Assembly (NCBI RefSeq): GCF_052030685.1
Contig: NZ_JBQAJM010000041.1
Location: 1 to 12,694 of the forward strand
From: Caedibacter sp052030685
GTDB taxonomy: Bacteria > Pseudomonadota > Gammaproteobacteria > Francisellales > Francisellaceae
Length of the DNA stretch: 12,694 bases
Direction of reading: 5' to 3'
The notes under the pieces were generated by a model. That model searched no databases and was not told where the DNA came from. It saw nothing but the letters and a program-made list of their open reading frames with translations. The position numbers were made by a program, and so were the translations under genes. Shown here piece after piece: positions 6,250 through 12,694 of this stretch (position 1 is its first letter; every line of letters starts with the position of its first letter).

Positions 6250-6978
6250 TTAAATTTGTTTAAATATATAACCATTAGTCGAATTAAATTTGTTTATTGC
6301 CCTGTTAACTTGAACGTCACTCGCTTTTGTATAGTAGTTAGAAGGACCTTTTTGCTCATATCGGCTCTTATCACTACTAACATTTCTAGACTCTGATATA
6401 TCAAGCATTACCTCTAGTACAAGGAGTGCACACATTTCATTAATTTTTCTTATAAGATCTTTAAATGAGTCATCCTGATTAAGTTCAAGTATTCTTCTCT
6501 TAAGAATAAATCCAGTATCTATATCCTGATCTACAAAATGAACTGAACAACCTTGAGGTATATCATTCAAAATAGCCCATATATAAGGATTATTACCTCT
6601 AACTAGAGGTAGATATCCAGGGTGAGAGTTGATAATACCTTTATGCGACATTTTTAGTATTGACTCTTTAATAATCCTAGTGTCACCTAATATAATATAT
6701 TCTGGTGCCGCACTTTGAATACTACTAATACATAGCTCATCGTTAATATTTTTTACATTAACTGAATTAATATTATGAGCACTAATCAATTCATTAATAT
6801 AGACTTTACTCTCAATGAAAGAGTCAATAAATTCTCTCCCTTTTTCTGCAAGCTTAGAGTCTTCGTTAACGACTAGTTGAGGGGGGAAACCGTTATCAAT
6901 TAATTTCTTTAGTATTAAATTACCTCTCGGATGGTCTAAAAAATTTAAAAATACATATTTAAGGCAAGTCTTGTTCAT
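6250..6978 (-). CDS. 10-formyltetrahydrofolate-dependent formyltransferase (Fmt/PurN-like fold), putative diaminobutyrate formyltransferase
   Basis: The 242-residue protein has the formyltransferase core: G-I-I-N-S-H-P-G-Y-L-P (N117, H119), RGNNPY-WAI, and SVHFVDQDIDTG (D154). These three residues form the Asn-His-Asp catalytic triad of the folate-type formyltransferases, and the RGxxP...WAI...G.SVH pattern fits enzymes that formylate amines. A short C-terminal tail (about 205-242) replaces the larger OB domain of Met-tRNA formyltransferase (about 310 residues), so a small-molecule substrate is more likely than tRNA. It starts 5 nt after ectC, in the pathway position where ectoine operons need an N-acyl donor; no EctA-type acetyltransferase is present. 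The inferred reaction is N4-formylation of L-2,4-diaminobutyrate to feed EctC. This is context-based and untested; the enzyme could instead act on a later intermediate. Confidence 0.8.
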   Translation of the reverse strand: MNKTCLKYVFLNFLDHPRGNLILKKLIDNGFPPQLVVNEDSKLAEKGREFIDSFIESKVYINELISAHNINSVNVKNINDELCISSIQSAAPEYIILGDTRIIKESILKMSHKGIINSHPGYLPLVRGNNPYIWAILNDIPQGCSVHFVDQDIDTGFILKRRILELNQDDSFKDLIRKINEMCALLVLEVMLDISESRNVSSDKSRYEQKGPSNYYTKASDVQVNRAINKFNSTNGYIFKQI

Positions 6979-6983
6979 GATAG

Positions 6984-7382
6984 TTAATGCTCAATCTCTG
7001 CTAGTGGATAACTGCCTTCATTGTCATGAACTTCATTACCATGTAATGCTGGATTAAAAATGCATATAATCCTCATATTATCACATGCTGCTAAAATATG
7101 CTTATCGTGTTTATCTAGTGCATATAGTACACCTTTAGATATTTGATTAACCTTTCCACTGTTTAACTCTGTAACGCTTCCCTTACCTTCAATACAATAT
7201 ACTGCCTCTAGATGATTCTTATAATGAAGAGTCATCGACTTATGTGCATAAATTATCGTATCATGAAGAGAAAATCCCATATTATCTTTCGCTAAAATTA
7301 GTCTTCTACTTTCCCAACTGCCATTAGGATCTTTAACTACATTATTCGACTGAATAATATCTTGTAATTTTCTAATGAACAT
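6984..7382 (-). CDS. ectC: Ectoine synthase-like cyclase EctC (cupin)
   Basis: The 132-residue cupin closely follows EctC along its whole length: SWESRRLIL, GFSLHDTIIYA, HYKNHLEAVYCIEG, LYALDKHDKH and FNPALHGNEVHD. Residues corresponding to the iron ligands of Paenibacillus lautus EctC (Glu57, Tyr85, His93) appear as E59, Y87 and H95 at a constant offset of two, and the catalytic Thr/Tyr/His/Glu set (T42, Y54, H57, E117, H119) is kept. EctC dehydrates N4-acetyl-diaminobutyrate to the cyclic amidine ectoine. With a formylated substrate the ring would lack the 2-methyl group. The start at 7382 is fixed by AAGGAG 6 nt upstream; the longer frame to 7397 starts at a TTG and would swallow that site. 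It lies 26 nt after ectB. Confidence 0.93.
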   Translation of the reverse strand: MFIRKLQDIIQSNNVVKDPNGSWESRRLILAKDNMGFSLHDTIIYAHKSMTLHYKNHLEAVYCIEGKGSVTELNSGKVNQISKGVLYALDKHDKHILAACDNMRIICIFNPALHGNEVHDNEGSYPLAEIEH

Positions 7383-7388
7383 ACTTAT

Positions 7389-7394
7389 CTCCTT
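7389..7394 (-). promoter_or_regulatory. Ribosome-binding site of ectC
   Basis: AAGGAG on the minus strand, 6 nt upstream of the ATG at 7382. It excludes the upstream TTG at 7397 as the real start. Confidence 0.8.
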
Positions 7395-7408
7395 CAATTT
7401 TTCTATTA

Positions 7409-8680
7409 TTACAAAGATTTATTCTTAAACTCATTATTTGTTTCTGTTAAAAGCTTTTCTAATAAGTCTAATCCGTAATTAAGATTTTCATAAGTTATAG
7501 TTAATGGAGGTAAAAGCTTGAGCACTTCGCCTGAAGGACCACAAGTTTCAATAATCAATTTTGAATCAAAAGCCAAACTCTTAATTTTTTCAGCTAAATA
7601 TTGGCTTAATAGCTCAATTCCCGCAATCATTCCTTTTATTCTAATCCCAGCAATTATTTCTAAAAATGAAATCCTTTTTAAGAATGTATCAATAATTGAC
7701 GACTTCATTTGAATTTCTTGTTGAAATAAGTCATCACTCCAAAATTGATTAATTGCAGCAGCTGAAGTTACAAATGCAGCATTATGCCCCCTGAAAGTAC
7801 CATTATGCTCTCCTGGAGACCATATATCTATATCAGGATTAATAAGTAATAATGACATTGGAAATCCAAAACCACTTAAGGATTTTGAAACACATATCAT
7901 ATCAGGCACTAGATTATAACCTTCGAAACTGAAGAATTTTGAAGTCCGACCACATCCAATCTGTATTTCATCAAAGATAATAAGTATGCCTTTATTGCGG
8001 CAAAGACAGCAAAGGTTTTCTAGCCATTCTTTAGATGCTATATTGACACCTCCTTCGCCTTGTATTGTTTCAATAATAATCGCTGCAGGTAGCTCAACAC
8101 CACTACTAGGGTCATCTAACATATTCTGTAAAAGAGTTATAGTATCTATGTTTAAGTTCTTGTAATTCTCAAACGGTAACCTTATTACTCCATTTGCTAG
8201 TGTAGAAATACTTTCTCTTCTAGATATTGAACCTGTAACTGATAATGCCCCCATACTCATGCCATGAAAAGCATTTGTAAAACAAACAATGTTACTCCTA
8301 TTGGTGAATTTTCTAGCTAGTTTTAGTGCTGCTTCGACTGAATTAGCACCTGTAGGTCCAGTAAATTGTAATTTATACTTTAAGTCCCTTGGCTCGAGTA
8401 TCTTATTTTGGAAAATTTCAATAAAGTTTTCTTTTGCATTGGTTATAAAGTCTAAGCCATGAATAATGCCATCTTTTTTCAAATAATTAATTAAAACATT
8501 TTTTAGGAGAGGGTGATTATGACCATAATTTAATGTGCCAGCTCCTGACAGAAAATCTACATATTTTTTACCGTCATTAGCTTCTAAAATATCATTTCTA
8601 GCTTTTTTGAACAAAACATGATAATCTCTACAGTATGATCTAACATTAGATTCATATTGGTCACTACTATACTTTACCAT
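7409..8680 (-). CDS. ectB: L-2,4-diaminobutyrate aminotransferase EctB
   Basis: The 423-residue class III PLP aminotransferase follows EctB throughout: VRSYCRDYHVLFKKA at the N-terminus, FLSGAGTLNYGHNHP (43-57), DGIIHGLDF, QFTGPTGANSVEAALKLARK (105-124), FHGMSMGALSVTG, ETIQGEGGVN, the DEIQ pair D237/Q240 that contacts the pyridine ring, and the Schiff-base lysine K266 in SKSLSGFG. EHNGTFRGHN (291-300) is the distinctive EctB block. The enzyme converts aspartate-4-semialdehyde plus glutamate to L-2,4-diaminobutyrate. The start overlaps the end of the aspartate kinase gene by 7 nt (ATGGTAA), with AAAGG upstream. Length and all motifs are normal. Siderophore-type DABA aminotransferases are the main alternative, but the adjacent ectC settles the assignment. 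Confidence 0.93.
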   Translation of the reverse strand: MVKYSSDQYESNVRSYCRDYHVLFKKARNDILEANDGKKYVDFLSGAGTLNYGHNHPLLKNVLINYLKKDGIIHGLDFITNAKENFIEIFQNKILEPRDLKYKLQFTGPTGANSVEAALKLARKFTNRSNIVCFTNAFHGMSMGALSVTGSISRRESISTLANGVIRLPFENYKNLNIDTITLLQNMLDDPSSGVELPAAIIIETIQGEGGVNIASKEWLENLCCLCRNKGILIIFDEIQIGCGRTSKFFSFEGYNLVPDMICVSKSLSGFGFPMSLLLINPDIDIWSPGEHNGTFRGHNAAFVTSAAAINQFWSDDLFQQEIQMKSSIIDTFLKRISFLEIIAGIRIKGMIAGIELLSQYLAEKIKSLAFDSKLIIETCGPSGEVLKLLPPLTITYENLNYGLDLLEKLLTETNNEFKNKSL

Positions 8681-9864
8681 ATTAAAACCTTTTCCTCAAT
8701 TTTGCTAAATAACATCTGACAATCAGTATTGTTTATTAAGTGTATTAATGATTCATATTGACTTTTGTCAAATAAAAGGTAAACGCTATCTGAATCAAAG
8801 AGTATTAGCTTATATTGATCATAATTTTTCAGAAAAAAATCTTTAATACTTGCCAATGTAGAAGTTGCTGTTAATAGGCTTATCATGAAATAATCACTTT
8901 TTAATGAAAAAAAATTATTTGTATAAGTCTCTAAAAATTTTAAAGCTCGATATTTTTCACGTGAGTCATCGCAATAAATAATAAAATAATTTTTTCCGTT
9001 TGATGATATATGCTTAAACCTATATCCAAATCTTAATATACTGTTTTTAAAATCTCCTAAAACAAAGCTACATTCGATAAATATAATTGATTTCTTAATT
9101 ATAAGAAATGTAGACTTAACAAAAAAATAATCATTACTTACGAGCGTAACCTCATCAGATGTTAACGATTTAATTTTACATTTCAAGTTGCTTTTACTAG
9201 CAAGAGTTAAAGAATTCTTTGGGAAAAAATCACAACCATTATCGGACATTCTATTAAGCATTGCATAATCTATTTTTTCTATTGGAAACGAAATATTAGG
9301 AAATATCTTAGGGTCACAGCTATTTAGAGTCCCAATATCCTTGTAAATCTCTAAATCACTATTCAAGGCAATCGCTAGCATAACCGCAGTTGTATCAGAA
9401 CCATTACGCCCAAGGGTGAAAATATCATTATTTTGATTGTTTAAAGCTTGAAAACCACAAATAATAGGAACAATTCCATTAGACACGTCATGCTCTAGCA
9501 TATGCAAACCCCAATTTTTTATATAAGGTAACCTGTCCTCGTTTAAAAAAATGCCTATTTGCCAGCAAGCGTAAGCTTTTGCTTTTACAGTGGCAGTTTT
9601 TGAATTGATAGCAATAGCCAAAAGGGAAGATGATTTTTGTTCCCCAATATTAATCAGATAATCTAGGTCTCTCTTGTCTATTTCAGATCCAGAAGCAACA
9701 GTCTCTGCTAGCGACATTAAAGAGTCTGTTTCACCAAACATTGCCGAAACAACGACAACAATTTTCTGTTGTTTTCCGCAAAAAGAGTTTATAATTTTTT
9801 CTGATATAACATCAAAGTCTCTAATGCTTTTTATACAACTACCACCATATTTTTGCACTATCAT
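8674..9864 (-). CDS. ask: Aspartate kinase, ectoine-operon type (Ask_ect-like)
   Basis: About 396 residues with the aspartokinase core: VQKYGGSC at the start, VVVVSAMFGETDSL, INIGEQKSSSLLA, GFQALNN...TLGRNGSDTTAVMLAIAL (about 138-166), YKDIGTLNSCDPKIFPN and MSDNGCDFFPKNSLTLA. It phosphorylates aspartate, the first step toward aspartate semialdehyde, the substrate of EctB. Dedicated aspartate kinases often accompany ect genes and escape lysine/threonine control. Several usually invariant positions vary (KFGGTS reads KYGGSC, GRGGSD reads GRNGSD, YTDVDG reads YKDIGT), and the C-terminal half has the length of the usual ACT regulatory region but little recognisable similarity. The start at 9864 places VQKYGG at residue 3, as in the family; an upstream ATG at 9918 would add 18 atypical residues and overlap the promoter candidate. 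First gene of the operon. Confidence 0.88.
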   Translation of the reverse strand: MIVQKYGGSCIKSIRDFDVISEKIINSFCGKQQKIVVVVSAMFGETDSLMSLAETVASGSEIDKRDLDYLINIGEQKSSSLLAIAINSKTATVKAKAYACWQIGIFLNEDRLPYIKNWGLHMLEHDVSNGIVPIICGFQALNNQNNDIFTLGRNGSDTTAVMLAIALNSDLEIYKDIGTLNSCDPKIFPNISFPIEKIDYAMLNRMSDNGCDFFPKNSLTLASKSNLKCKIKSLTSDEVTLVSNDYFFVKSTFLIIKKSIIFIECSFVLGDFKNSILRFGYRFKHISSNGKNYFIIYCDDSREKYRALKFLETYTNNFFSLKSDYFMISLLTATSTLASIKDFFLKNYDQYKLILFDSDSVYLLFDKSQYESLIHLINNTDCQMLFSKIEEKVLIW

Positions 9865-9916
9865 AGTATACTTTAACTTACACGATAACTCATGTTTGTA
9901 CAACGTCTGTAGCAAC

Positions 9917-9944
9917 ATAATACTTCCAGAGTAAGCAATTTAAA
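9917..9944 (-). promoter_or_regulatory. Candidate promoter of the operon
   Basis: On the minus strand TATTAT (9917-9922) lies 16 bp downstream of TTTAAA (9939-9944), about 50 bp before the first ATG. The -10 hexamer is good, the -35 poor. It is the best match between the intron remnant and the aspartate kinase gene; no operator is evident. Confidence 0.35.
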
Positions 9945-10020
9945 TACTTTTTTTGTACCAGCATGTAACTCTGTGTTAAATTGTGCATTGGGGTTCCAGC
10001 GTTATAAGCCGAAAAGCGTA

Positions 10021-10124
10021 GTGTGCCGCAGCTAAGCTGCAATAGAGATGGTAGTAGGTCTACCGAAATCGGCTGCCAGAAGCAGGTTTCAAACAAACTT
10101 ATGCGACTTTTATTAAGAGTAATG
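10021..10124 (+). repeat. Intron 5' segment, copy 1 of a tandem duplication
   Basis: This stretch aligns without gaps to 10157-10260 (offset 136). GCAGC-TAA-GCTGC here corresponds to GTAGC-TAA-GCTAT, and GGTAG...CTACC corresponds to GGCGG...CCGCC, so paired bases changed together. It begins with the canonical GTGTG. Confidence 0.75.
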
Positions 10125-10156
10125 CGGGTTAAGCCCGGATACGTGTAAAAATAGGA

Positions 10157-10260
10157 GTATGCCGTAGCTAAGCTATAAGAAAGATGGCGGAAGACCCGCC
10201 GGCATCGGTTACTAGAAACAGGTGTCAAACCACCTTTGGCGGCTATTGTTAAGAGCAATG
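10157..10260 (+). repeat. Intron 5' segment, copy 2 of a tandem duplication
   Basis: Diverged second copy of 10021-10124, beginning GTATG instead of GTGTG. It continues directly into the rest of domain I, so it is probably the native 5' part of the intron and copy 1 an added related segment, or the reverse. Confidence 0.75.
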
Positions 10261-10667
10261 GTCGTGAGTGCGTAAGGAAAGTCAGATAAAAATCTGGCGA
10301 GGTGTGAATTAAGAAGACGAGCGAAAGCGAATCATCGTTTAAGCGTCGAAAGGCACGTAGTATATAACATCAAAACCAAGGGCTTCCTATTTCCTTGGGA
10401 TAAAATCTACTGGGTATCTAGGTTCTGAGTAGGTGATGTTTGGCGTAGAGATGGCGTGATCTTAATTTAGGCTTTCTTATGGAACTGCGGGAACCAGTCG
10501 TTGTGATGTTAAGGAAGATTTCCAAGTGGTGACCCCACAAGGATTAGAGTACCGATGCACAGCACTGGGGCGGACTAACTCGTAGTAGTGTTGAATCTCC
10601 TGTAATGAGAGTGGAGCGAAGGGGTTAGACCAAACAGTCAAAATTAAAGATACAACTAACTCTCGTT

Positions 10668-10673
10668 AGGAGG
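10668..10673 (+). promoter_or_regulatory. Ribosome-binding site of the truncated intron maturase
   Basis: AGGAGG, 9 nt before the ATG at 10683. A strong site typical of intron-encoded reverse transcriptases. Confidence 0.7.
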
Positions 10674-10682
10674 ATATACATA

Positions 10683-10713
10683 ATGATGACAAAAGCTTTT
10701 GATATACCTAAAT
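10683..10713 (+). pseudogene. Group II intron reverse transcriptase/maturase, first 10-11 codons only
   Basis: The peptide MMTKAFDIPK is the usual start of LtrA-type intron-encoded proteins, which normally continue as a ~420-residue or longer reverse transcriptase with an X/maturase domain. Here the frame enters the GGGG end of the Tn3-family transposon and stops about 24 codons later. No other part of the maturase is in the window. Confidence 0.7.
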
Positions 10714-10751
10714 GGGGTTCTGTTGCTCTGGCACGACTTTGGTCCATTCGT
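10714..10751 (+). repeat. Putative left terminal inverted repeat of the Tn3-family transposon
   Basis: GGGGTTCTGTTGC... at the exact point where intron homology ends, 40 bp before the resolvase stop codon. The 38-bp length is assumed from the family because the partner end is not in the window. Confidence 0.5.
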
Positions 10752-10790
10752 CTATTTATCAAACAAAAATATTTTGCTTAAATATAACCA

Positions 10791-11411
10791 CTAAGAGTTT
10801 TGATAACGTAATTGACGTTTATTGATGTAGTTATTAAGCCCTATGTGCGTTGATAGACCCAGATGCTTAGAAATTTTACGTACGGATAAACCAAGGTCTA
10901 AGAGTTCTTTAATTTTATCAAGGTCATTATCAAATTTACTCTTCTGTATCGTTCCTTTTGGCTTACCAAGCTTAATGCCTTGAGATTTTTTATTGGCTAA
11001 TGCCTCTTTGGTTCTCATACTAATTAAGTCACGTTCGAGCTCAGAAAAAAGTGAAAACATGGTAATCATTACTTTTGATGCCATATCGTGTTGTTTGATA
11101 TCCATATTTTGCCGAATAATAATGATACGAACTTTTTTATGTATTAAAGCATTAATAAGACCGATAACTTCTGCTGTGCTACGACCAAGACGACTTAACT
11201 CAGTCACTATGAGTGTATCTGCATCTTTTAATGAATCCATCATTTCATCAATGCGCCTATCCTTCGTTGTTTTGCGACTAGAGACACTTAATTGAATAAA
11301 ATCATTAATGATTAGATTTTTTTTGCGAGCAAACTCCAGTATTTCTAGCTTTTGATTGTTTAAATCTTGCTTATCAGTTGAAGTGCGGATATAGGCTATT
11401 GTTTTGCTCAT
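10791..11411 (-). CDS. tnpR: Tn3-type serine resolvase TnpR
   Basis: The intact 206-residue protein has a resolvase catalytic domain: YIRTSTDKQDLNNQ with S11 as nucleophile and R9 nearby, LIVTELSRLGRSTAEV with the catalytic arginine pair, QNMDIKQ, then the long helix FSELERDLISMRTKEAL, a linker with GIKLGKPKG, and a C-terminal helix-turn-helix (about 174-197). It resolves transposition cointegrates by recombination at res sites. It lies divergently from tnpA, with the probable res region between them. No clear Shine-Dalgarno precedes the ATG at 11411. The length is normal (180-210). A free-standing invertase is possible, but the neighbouring tnpA favours resolvase. Confidence 0.9.
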   Translation of the reverse strand: MSKTIAYIRTSTDKQDLNNQKLEILEFARKKNLIINDFIQLSVSSRKTTKDRRIDEMMDSLKDADTLIVTELSRLGRSTAEVIGLINALIHKKVRIIIIRQNMDIKQHDMASKVMITMFSLFSELERDLISMRTKEALANKKSQGIKLGKPKGTIQKSKFDNDLDKIKELLDLGLSVRKISKHLGLSTHIGLNNYINKRQLRYQNS

Positions 11412-11589
11412 TTTAAGATCATAATTTCAGGTGTTTATTATTAACGTTGTTATAGTCAAATAATTATACAATATGATAGTGTATTTAAAAGTATATCAAT
11501 ATCATGTTTTGTTATCTTAATAATGGACATTATAATCATACAAAATGACTTTTACTATCACATAATAATTAAAATTAAGGAATACATAT
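11412..11589. other. Probable res site and divergent tnpR/tnpA promoters
   Basis: This 178-bp AT-rich spacer between divergent tnpR and tnpA contains the palindrome ATAATGGACATTAT (11520-11533), plausible as a recombination subsite, and an imperfect ~35-bp dyad from about 11471 (ATATGATAGTG...) to 11505 (...CAATATCAT), plausible as an accessory subsite. Resolvase binding here would also repress both genes, as in Tn3. The subsite boundaries cannot be fixed by eye. Confidence 0.45.
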
Positions 11590-12617
11590 TTGAGAGGCAA
11601 TGTAGATAAACAGTATTTGGATTTTCTACCCGATATCAGCAGGGAGTCTTATTTTAATATTCCAAAGTTATCAAATGACGAAAGGCTTCTATTTTTTGAT
11701 CTCACAGAAACAGAAAGGTTGTACTACCAAGGTTTGAATACAGATAACAGTAGATTATCCTATATCCTTATATCGGGTTATTTTAAATCGACAGGGCACT
11801 TTTTCACAGTTAAAAAAATAGATGTTCCGAGAGATGATGTTAACTTCATTCTTAAACGCTTTCATCTTAAAAGTGGCAATTATAGCTTAAGTAAAACAAC
11901 TTCTTCAAATCATATTAAGAGTATTTGTGATGCTTTAAATGTAGCACACTATAATAGTGTTAATCATCGCCAAATGCTTCTTGATAAAGCAATCAATCTC
12001 TCAAAAATACACATAAAACCTATATTTATTTTTACCGAACTGCTGAGTAATTTAGAACAAATGAATATTAGCATGCCAACTTATCGAGAGTTTCAGTATA
12101 TTATTAGCTTTGCAACTAGAGCTGAAGAAAAACGATTGGAGAATATTGTCTTCAATATTCCAAAAAATATTGCTCTCGAAATTGATAATCTTTTAAGTAA
12201 AAATGATGCATTTGATCTAACGAGTTGTGTTTCACTGCCAAAAGATGTGTCTAACAAAGAAATCCTAAGTGAGCTTGAACGACTATCAGAAGTAAAGAAT
12301 CTGTATCAATATGCAAATCAATTATTGCCAAGTTTATCTATATCAACAGAGTCAATCAAATATTATGGCTCACTTGTTAAATACTATGGACGCTCAAAAT
12401 TATTTCGCATGAAAACACCACTTATTAAATTATATGTTCTCTGCTATATTTTCCATCGTTGCCAACGAATGCACGACAATTTGATCAATATTCTTCAAGC
12501 TTTAGTTAGTCTTTACCATACCAAAGCATGTACACGAGCTGATGAGTATATGAATGATTTGAAATCATCTTTTCAATCAGAAGAAAATAACCTTGCTCAT
12601 ATCCTTGATTTCTATAC
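11590..12617 (+). pseudogene. tnpA: Tn3-family transposase TnpA, N-terminal third only (interrupted)
   Basis: The frame opens at TTG with AAGGA 7-8 nt upstream. It gives about 343 residues of the N-terminal, DNA-binding DUF4158-type region of Tn3 transposases: YLDFLPDISRES...LSNDERLLFFDLTETERL, GYFKSTGHFF, the residues around 230-270, and CYIFHRCQRMHDNLIN near residue 290. Tn3 transposases are about 950-1010 residues with the DDE catalytic domain in the C-terminal half; all of that is missing. At 12618 the frame enters the 77-bp sequence shared with the left window end and stops at 12678 after 20 unrelated codons. It therefore cannot be catalytically active. Disruption by a multicopy element is the likely cause; an assembly break at a repeat is the alternative. 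Confidence 0.8.
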
Positions 12618-12694
12618 CAACTCATTGCAAGTTACCTGGATATTGACTACTCAAATATTTCTAAATCTGGATTCTTAAGACAATTTTTTATGCC
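12618..12694. repeat. Right copy of the 77-bp end sequence (inverted)
   Basis: Exact reverse complement of 1-77. It provides the premature TAA that ends the tnpA frame at 12678. In the frame open through the whole repeat, a stop lies 4-5 codons before the junction on this side, whereas on the left side that frame extends well into the transporter region, so the repeat's own gene, if any, does not begin in the shared flank. Confidence 0.85.

Larger units (their letters stand above)
10021..10713 (+). mobile_element. Group II intron, 5' portion (RNA domains I-IV and start of the maturase gene), truncated
   Basis: The segment starts with GTGTG, the consensus 5' end of group II introns. It contains a dense run of stems and several elements seen in bacterial intron domains (for example CGAGCGAAAGCG and GTACCGATGCACAGCACTGGGGCGG). 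It is visibly richer in GC than the operon. About 660 nt after the 5' end a maturase start codon appears behind a good AGGAGG, the usual layout with the reading frame in domain IV. Domains V and VI and nearly all the maturase are missing, because a Tn3-family end interrupts it at 10714. The intron cannot splice as it stands here. The first ~104 nt are duplicated in tandem (see repeats), which is not normal for an intron. Confidence 0.7.
10714..12617 (+). mobile_element. Tn3-family transposon, left part (end, tnpR, res, 5' tnpA)
   Basis: The unit starts with a GGGG end, then has a serine resolvase gene on the minus strand, a non-coding region with dyad symmetries, and a transposase gene on the plus strand. 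That divergent tnpR-res-tnpA layout is typical of the Tn3 family. tnpA is cut after about 343 codons by the 77-bp end sequence, so the right end is outside the window or lost. The transposon sits inside the group II intron maturase frame and so arrived after the intron. Confidence 0.75.

Noticed and set aside
6250..6978. Methionyl-tRNA formyltransferase (fmt)
   Set aside because: It lacks the C-terminal tRNA-binding domain length (242 versus about 310 residues) and sits in an ectoine-type operon rather than beside def.
9674..9934. Plus-strand frame opposite the aspartate kinase gene
   Set aside because: Shadow of the well-supported aspartate kinase frame; no homology pattern. The same applies to plus-strand frames at 3029, 4533, 5977, 7518 and 10993.
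9890..10258. 122-codon minus-strand frame
   Set aside because: It is antisense to the structured group II intron region and its tandem copies; the composition reflects RNA stems, not a protein.
12618..12694. 77-bp ends as the terminal inverted repeats of one large transposon
   Set aside because: The right copy lies in the middle of tnpA and the left beside a truncated transporter. Neither begins with the GGGG of the Tn3 end at 10714, and there is no transposase arranged to use them.

Overview
The window is an AT-rich (roughly one-third GC by eye) accessory region. Its centre is one intact eight-gene operon on the minus strand (about 9864 down to 2410), and both flanks are mobile-element debris. 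The style of the transporters and the Tn3/group II intron content suggest a low-GC gammaproteobacterium, perhaps Legionellales or Piscirickettsia-like. That taxonomic call is a weak inference. Chromosome and plasmid cannot be told apart from this sequence.

Left flank (1-2409): a 77-bp terminal sequence that recurs inverted at the other end of the window; a 3'-truncated MHS-type MFS transporter gene; a run of hairpins (1294-1475) ending in a perfect 19-bp GC-rich stem; a 503-bp non-coding element with 27-bp GGGG...CCCC inverted repeats (1497-1999), which looks like a Tn3-derived miniature element; and the first 11-12 codons of a second serine resolvase, cut by that element.

Centre (2410-9864, minus strand, transcribed right to left): aspartate kinase, then ectB (diaminobutyrate aminotransferase), ectC (ectoine synthase), a folate-type formyltransferase, an EutA/maleate-isomerase-like Asp/Glu racemase-superfamily enzyme, an EctD-like Fe(II)/2-oxoglutarate hydroxylase, a second, clavaminate-synthase-like Fe(II)/2-oxoglutarate oxygenase, and an MFS transporter. 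Genes are separated by -7 to 39 nt, so they form one transcription unit. This is an ectoine pathway in which the acetyltransferase EctA is absent and a formyltransferase sits where an acyl donor step is needed. The parsimonious hypothesis is formylation of L-2,4-diaminobutyrate followed by EctC-type cyclisation. That would give an ectoine analogue lacking the 2-methyl group (1,4,5,6-tetrahydropyrimidine-4-carboxylate), which two different hydroxylases could then decorate and the MFS protein export. This is the most novel content of the window. The enzyme families are well supported; the product is inferred.

Right flank (9945-12694): the 5' part of a group II intron RNA (about 10021-10713) whose first ~104 nt are present twice in tandem with compensatory changes in two stems, and the first 11 codons of its reverse transcriptase/maturase. 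A Tn3-family transposon end (GGGG... at 10714) interrupts that reading frame. It is followed by tnpR (minus), a probable res region and tnpA (plus). tnpA runs for only about 343 of the usual ~1000 codons before it enters the 77-bp sequence shared with the left end. The exact 77-bp inverted identity of the two ends may be a genuine repeat boundary, but it is also what a de Bruijn assembly with k=77 would produce at a repeat junction.
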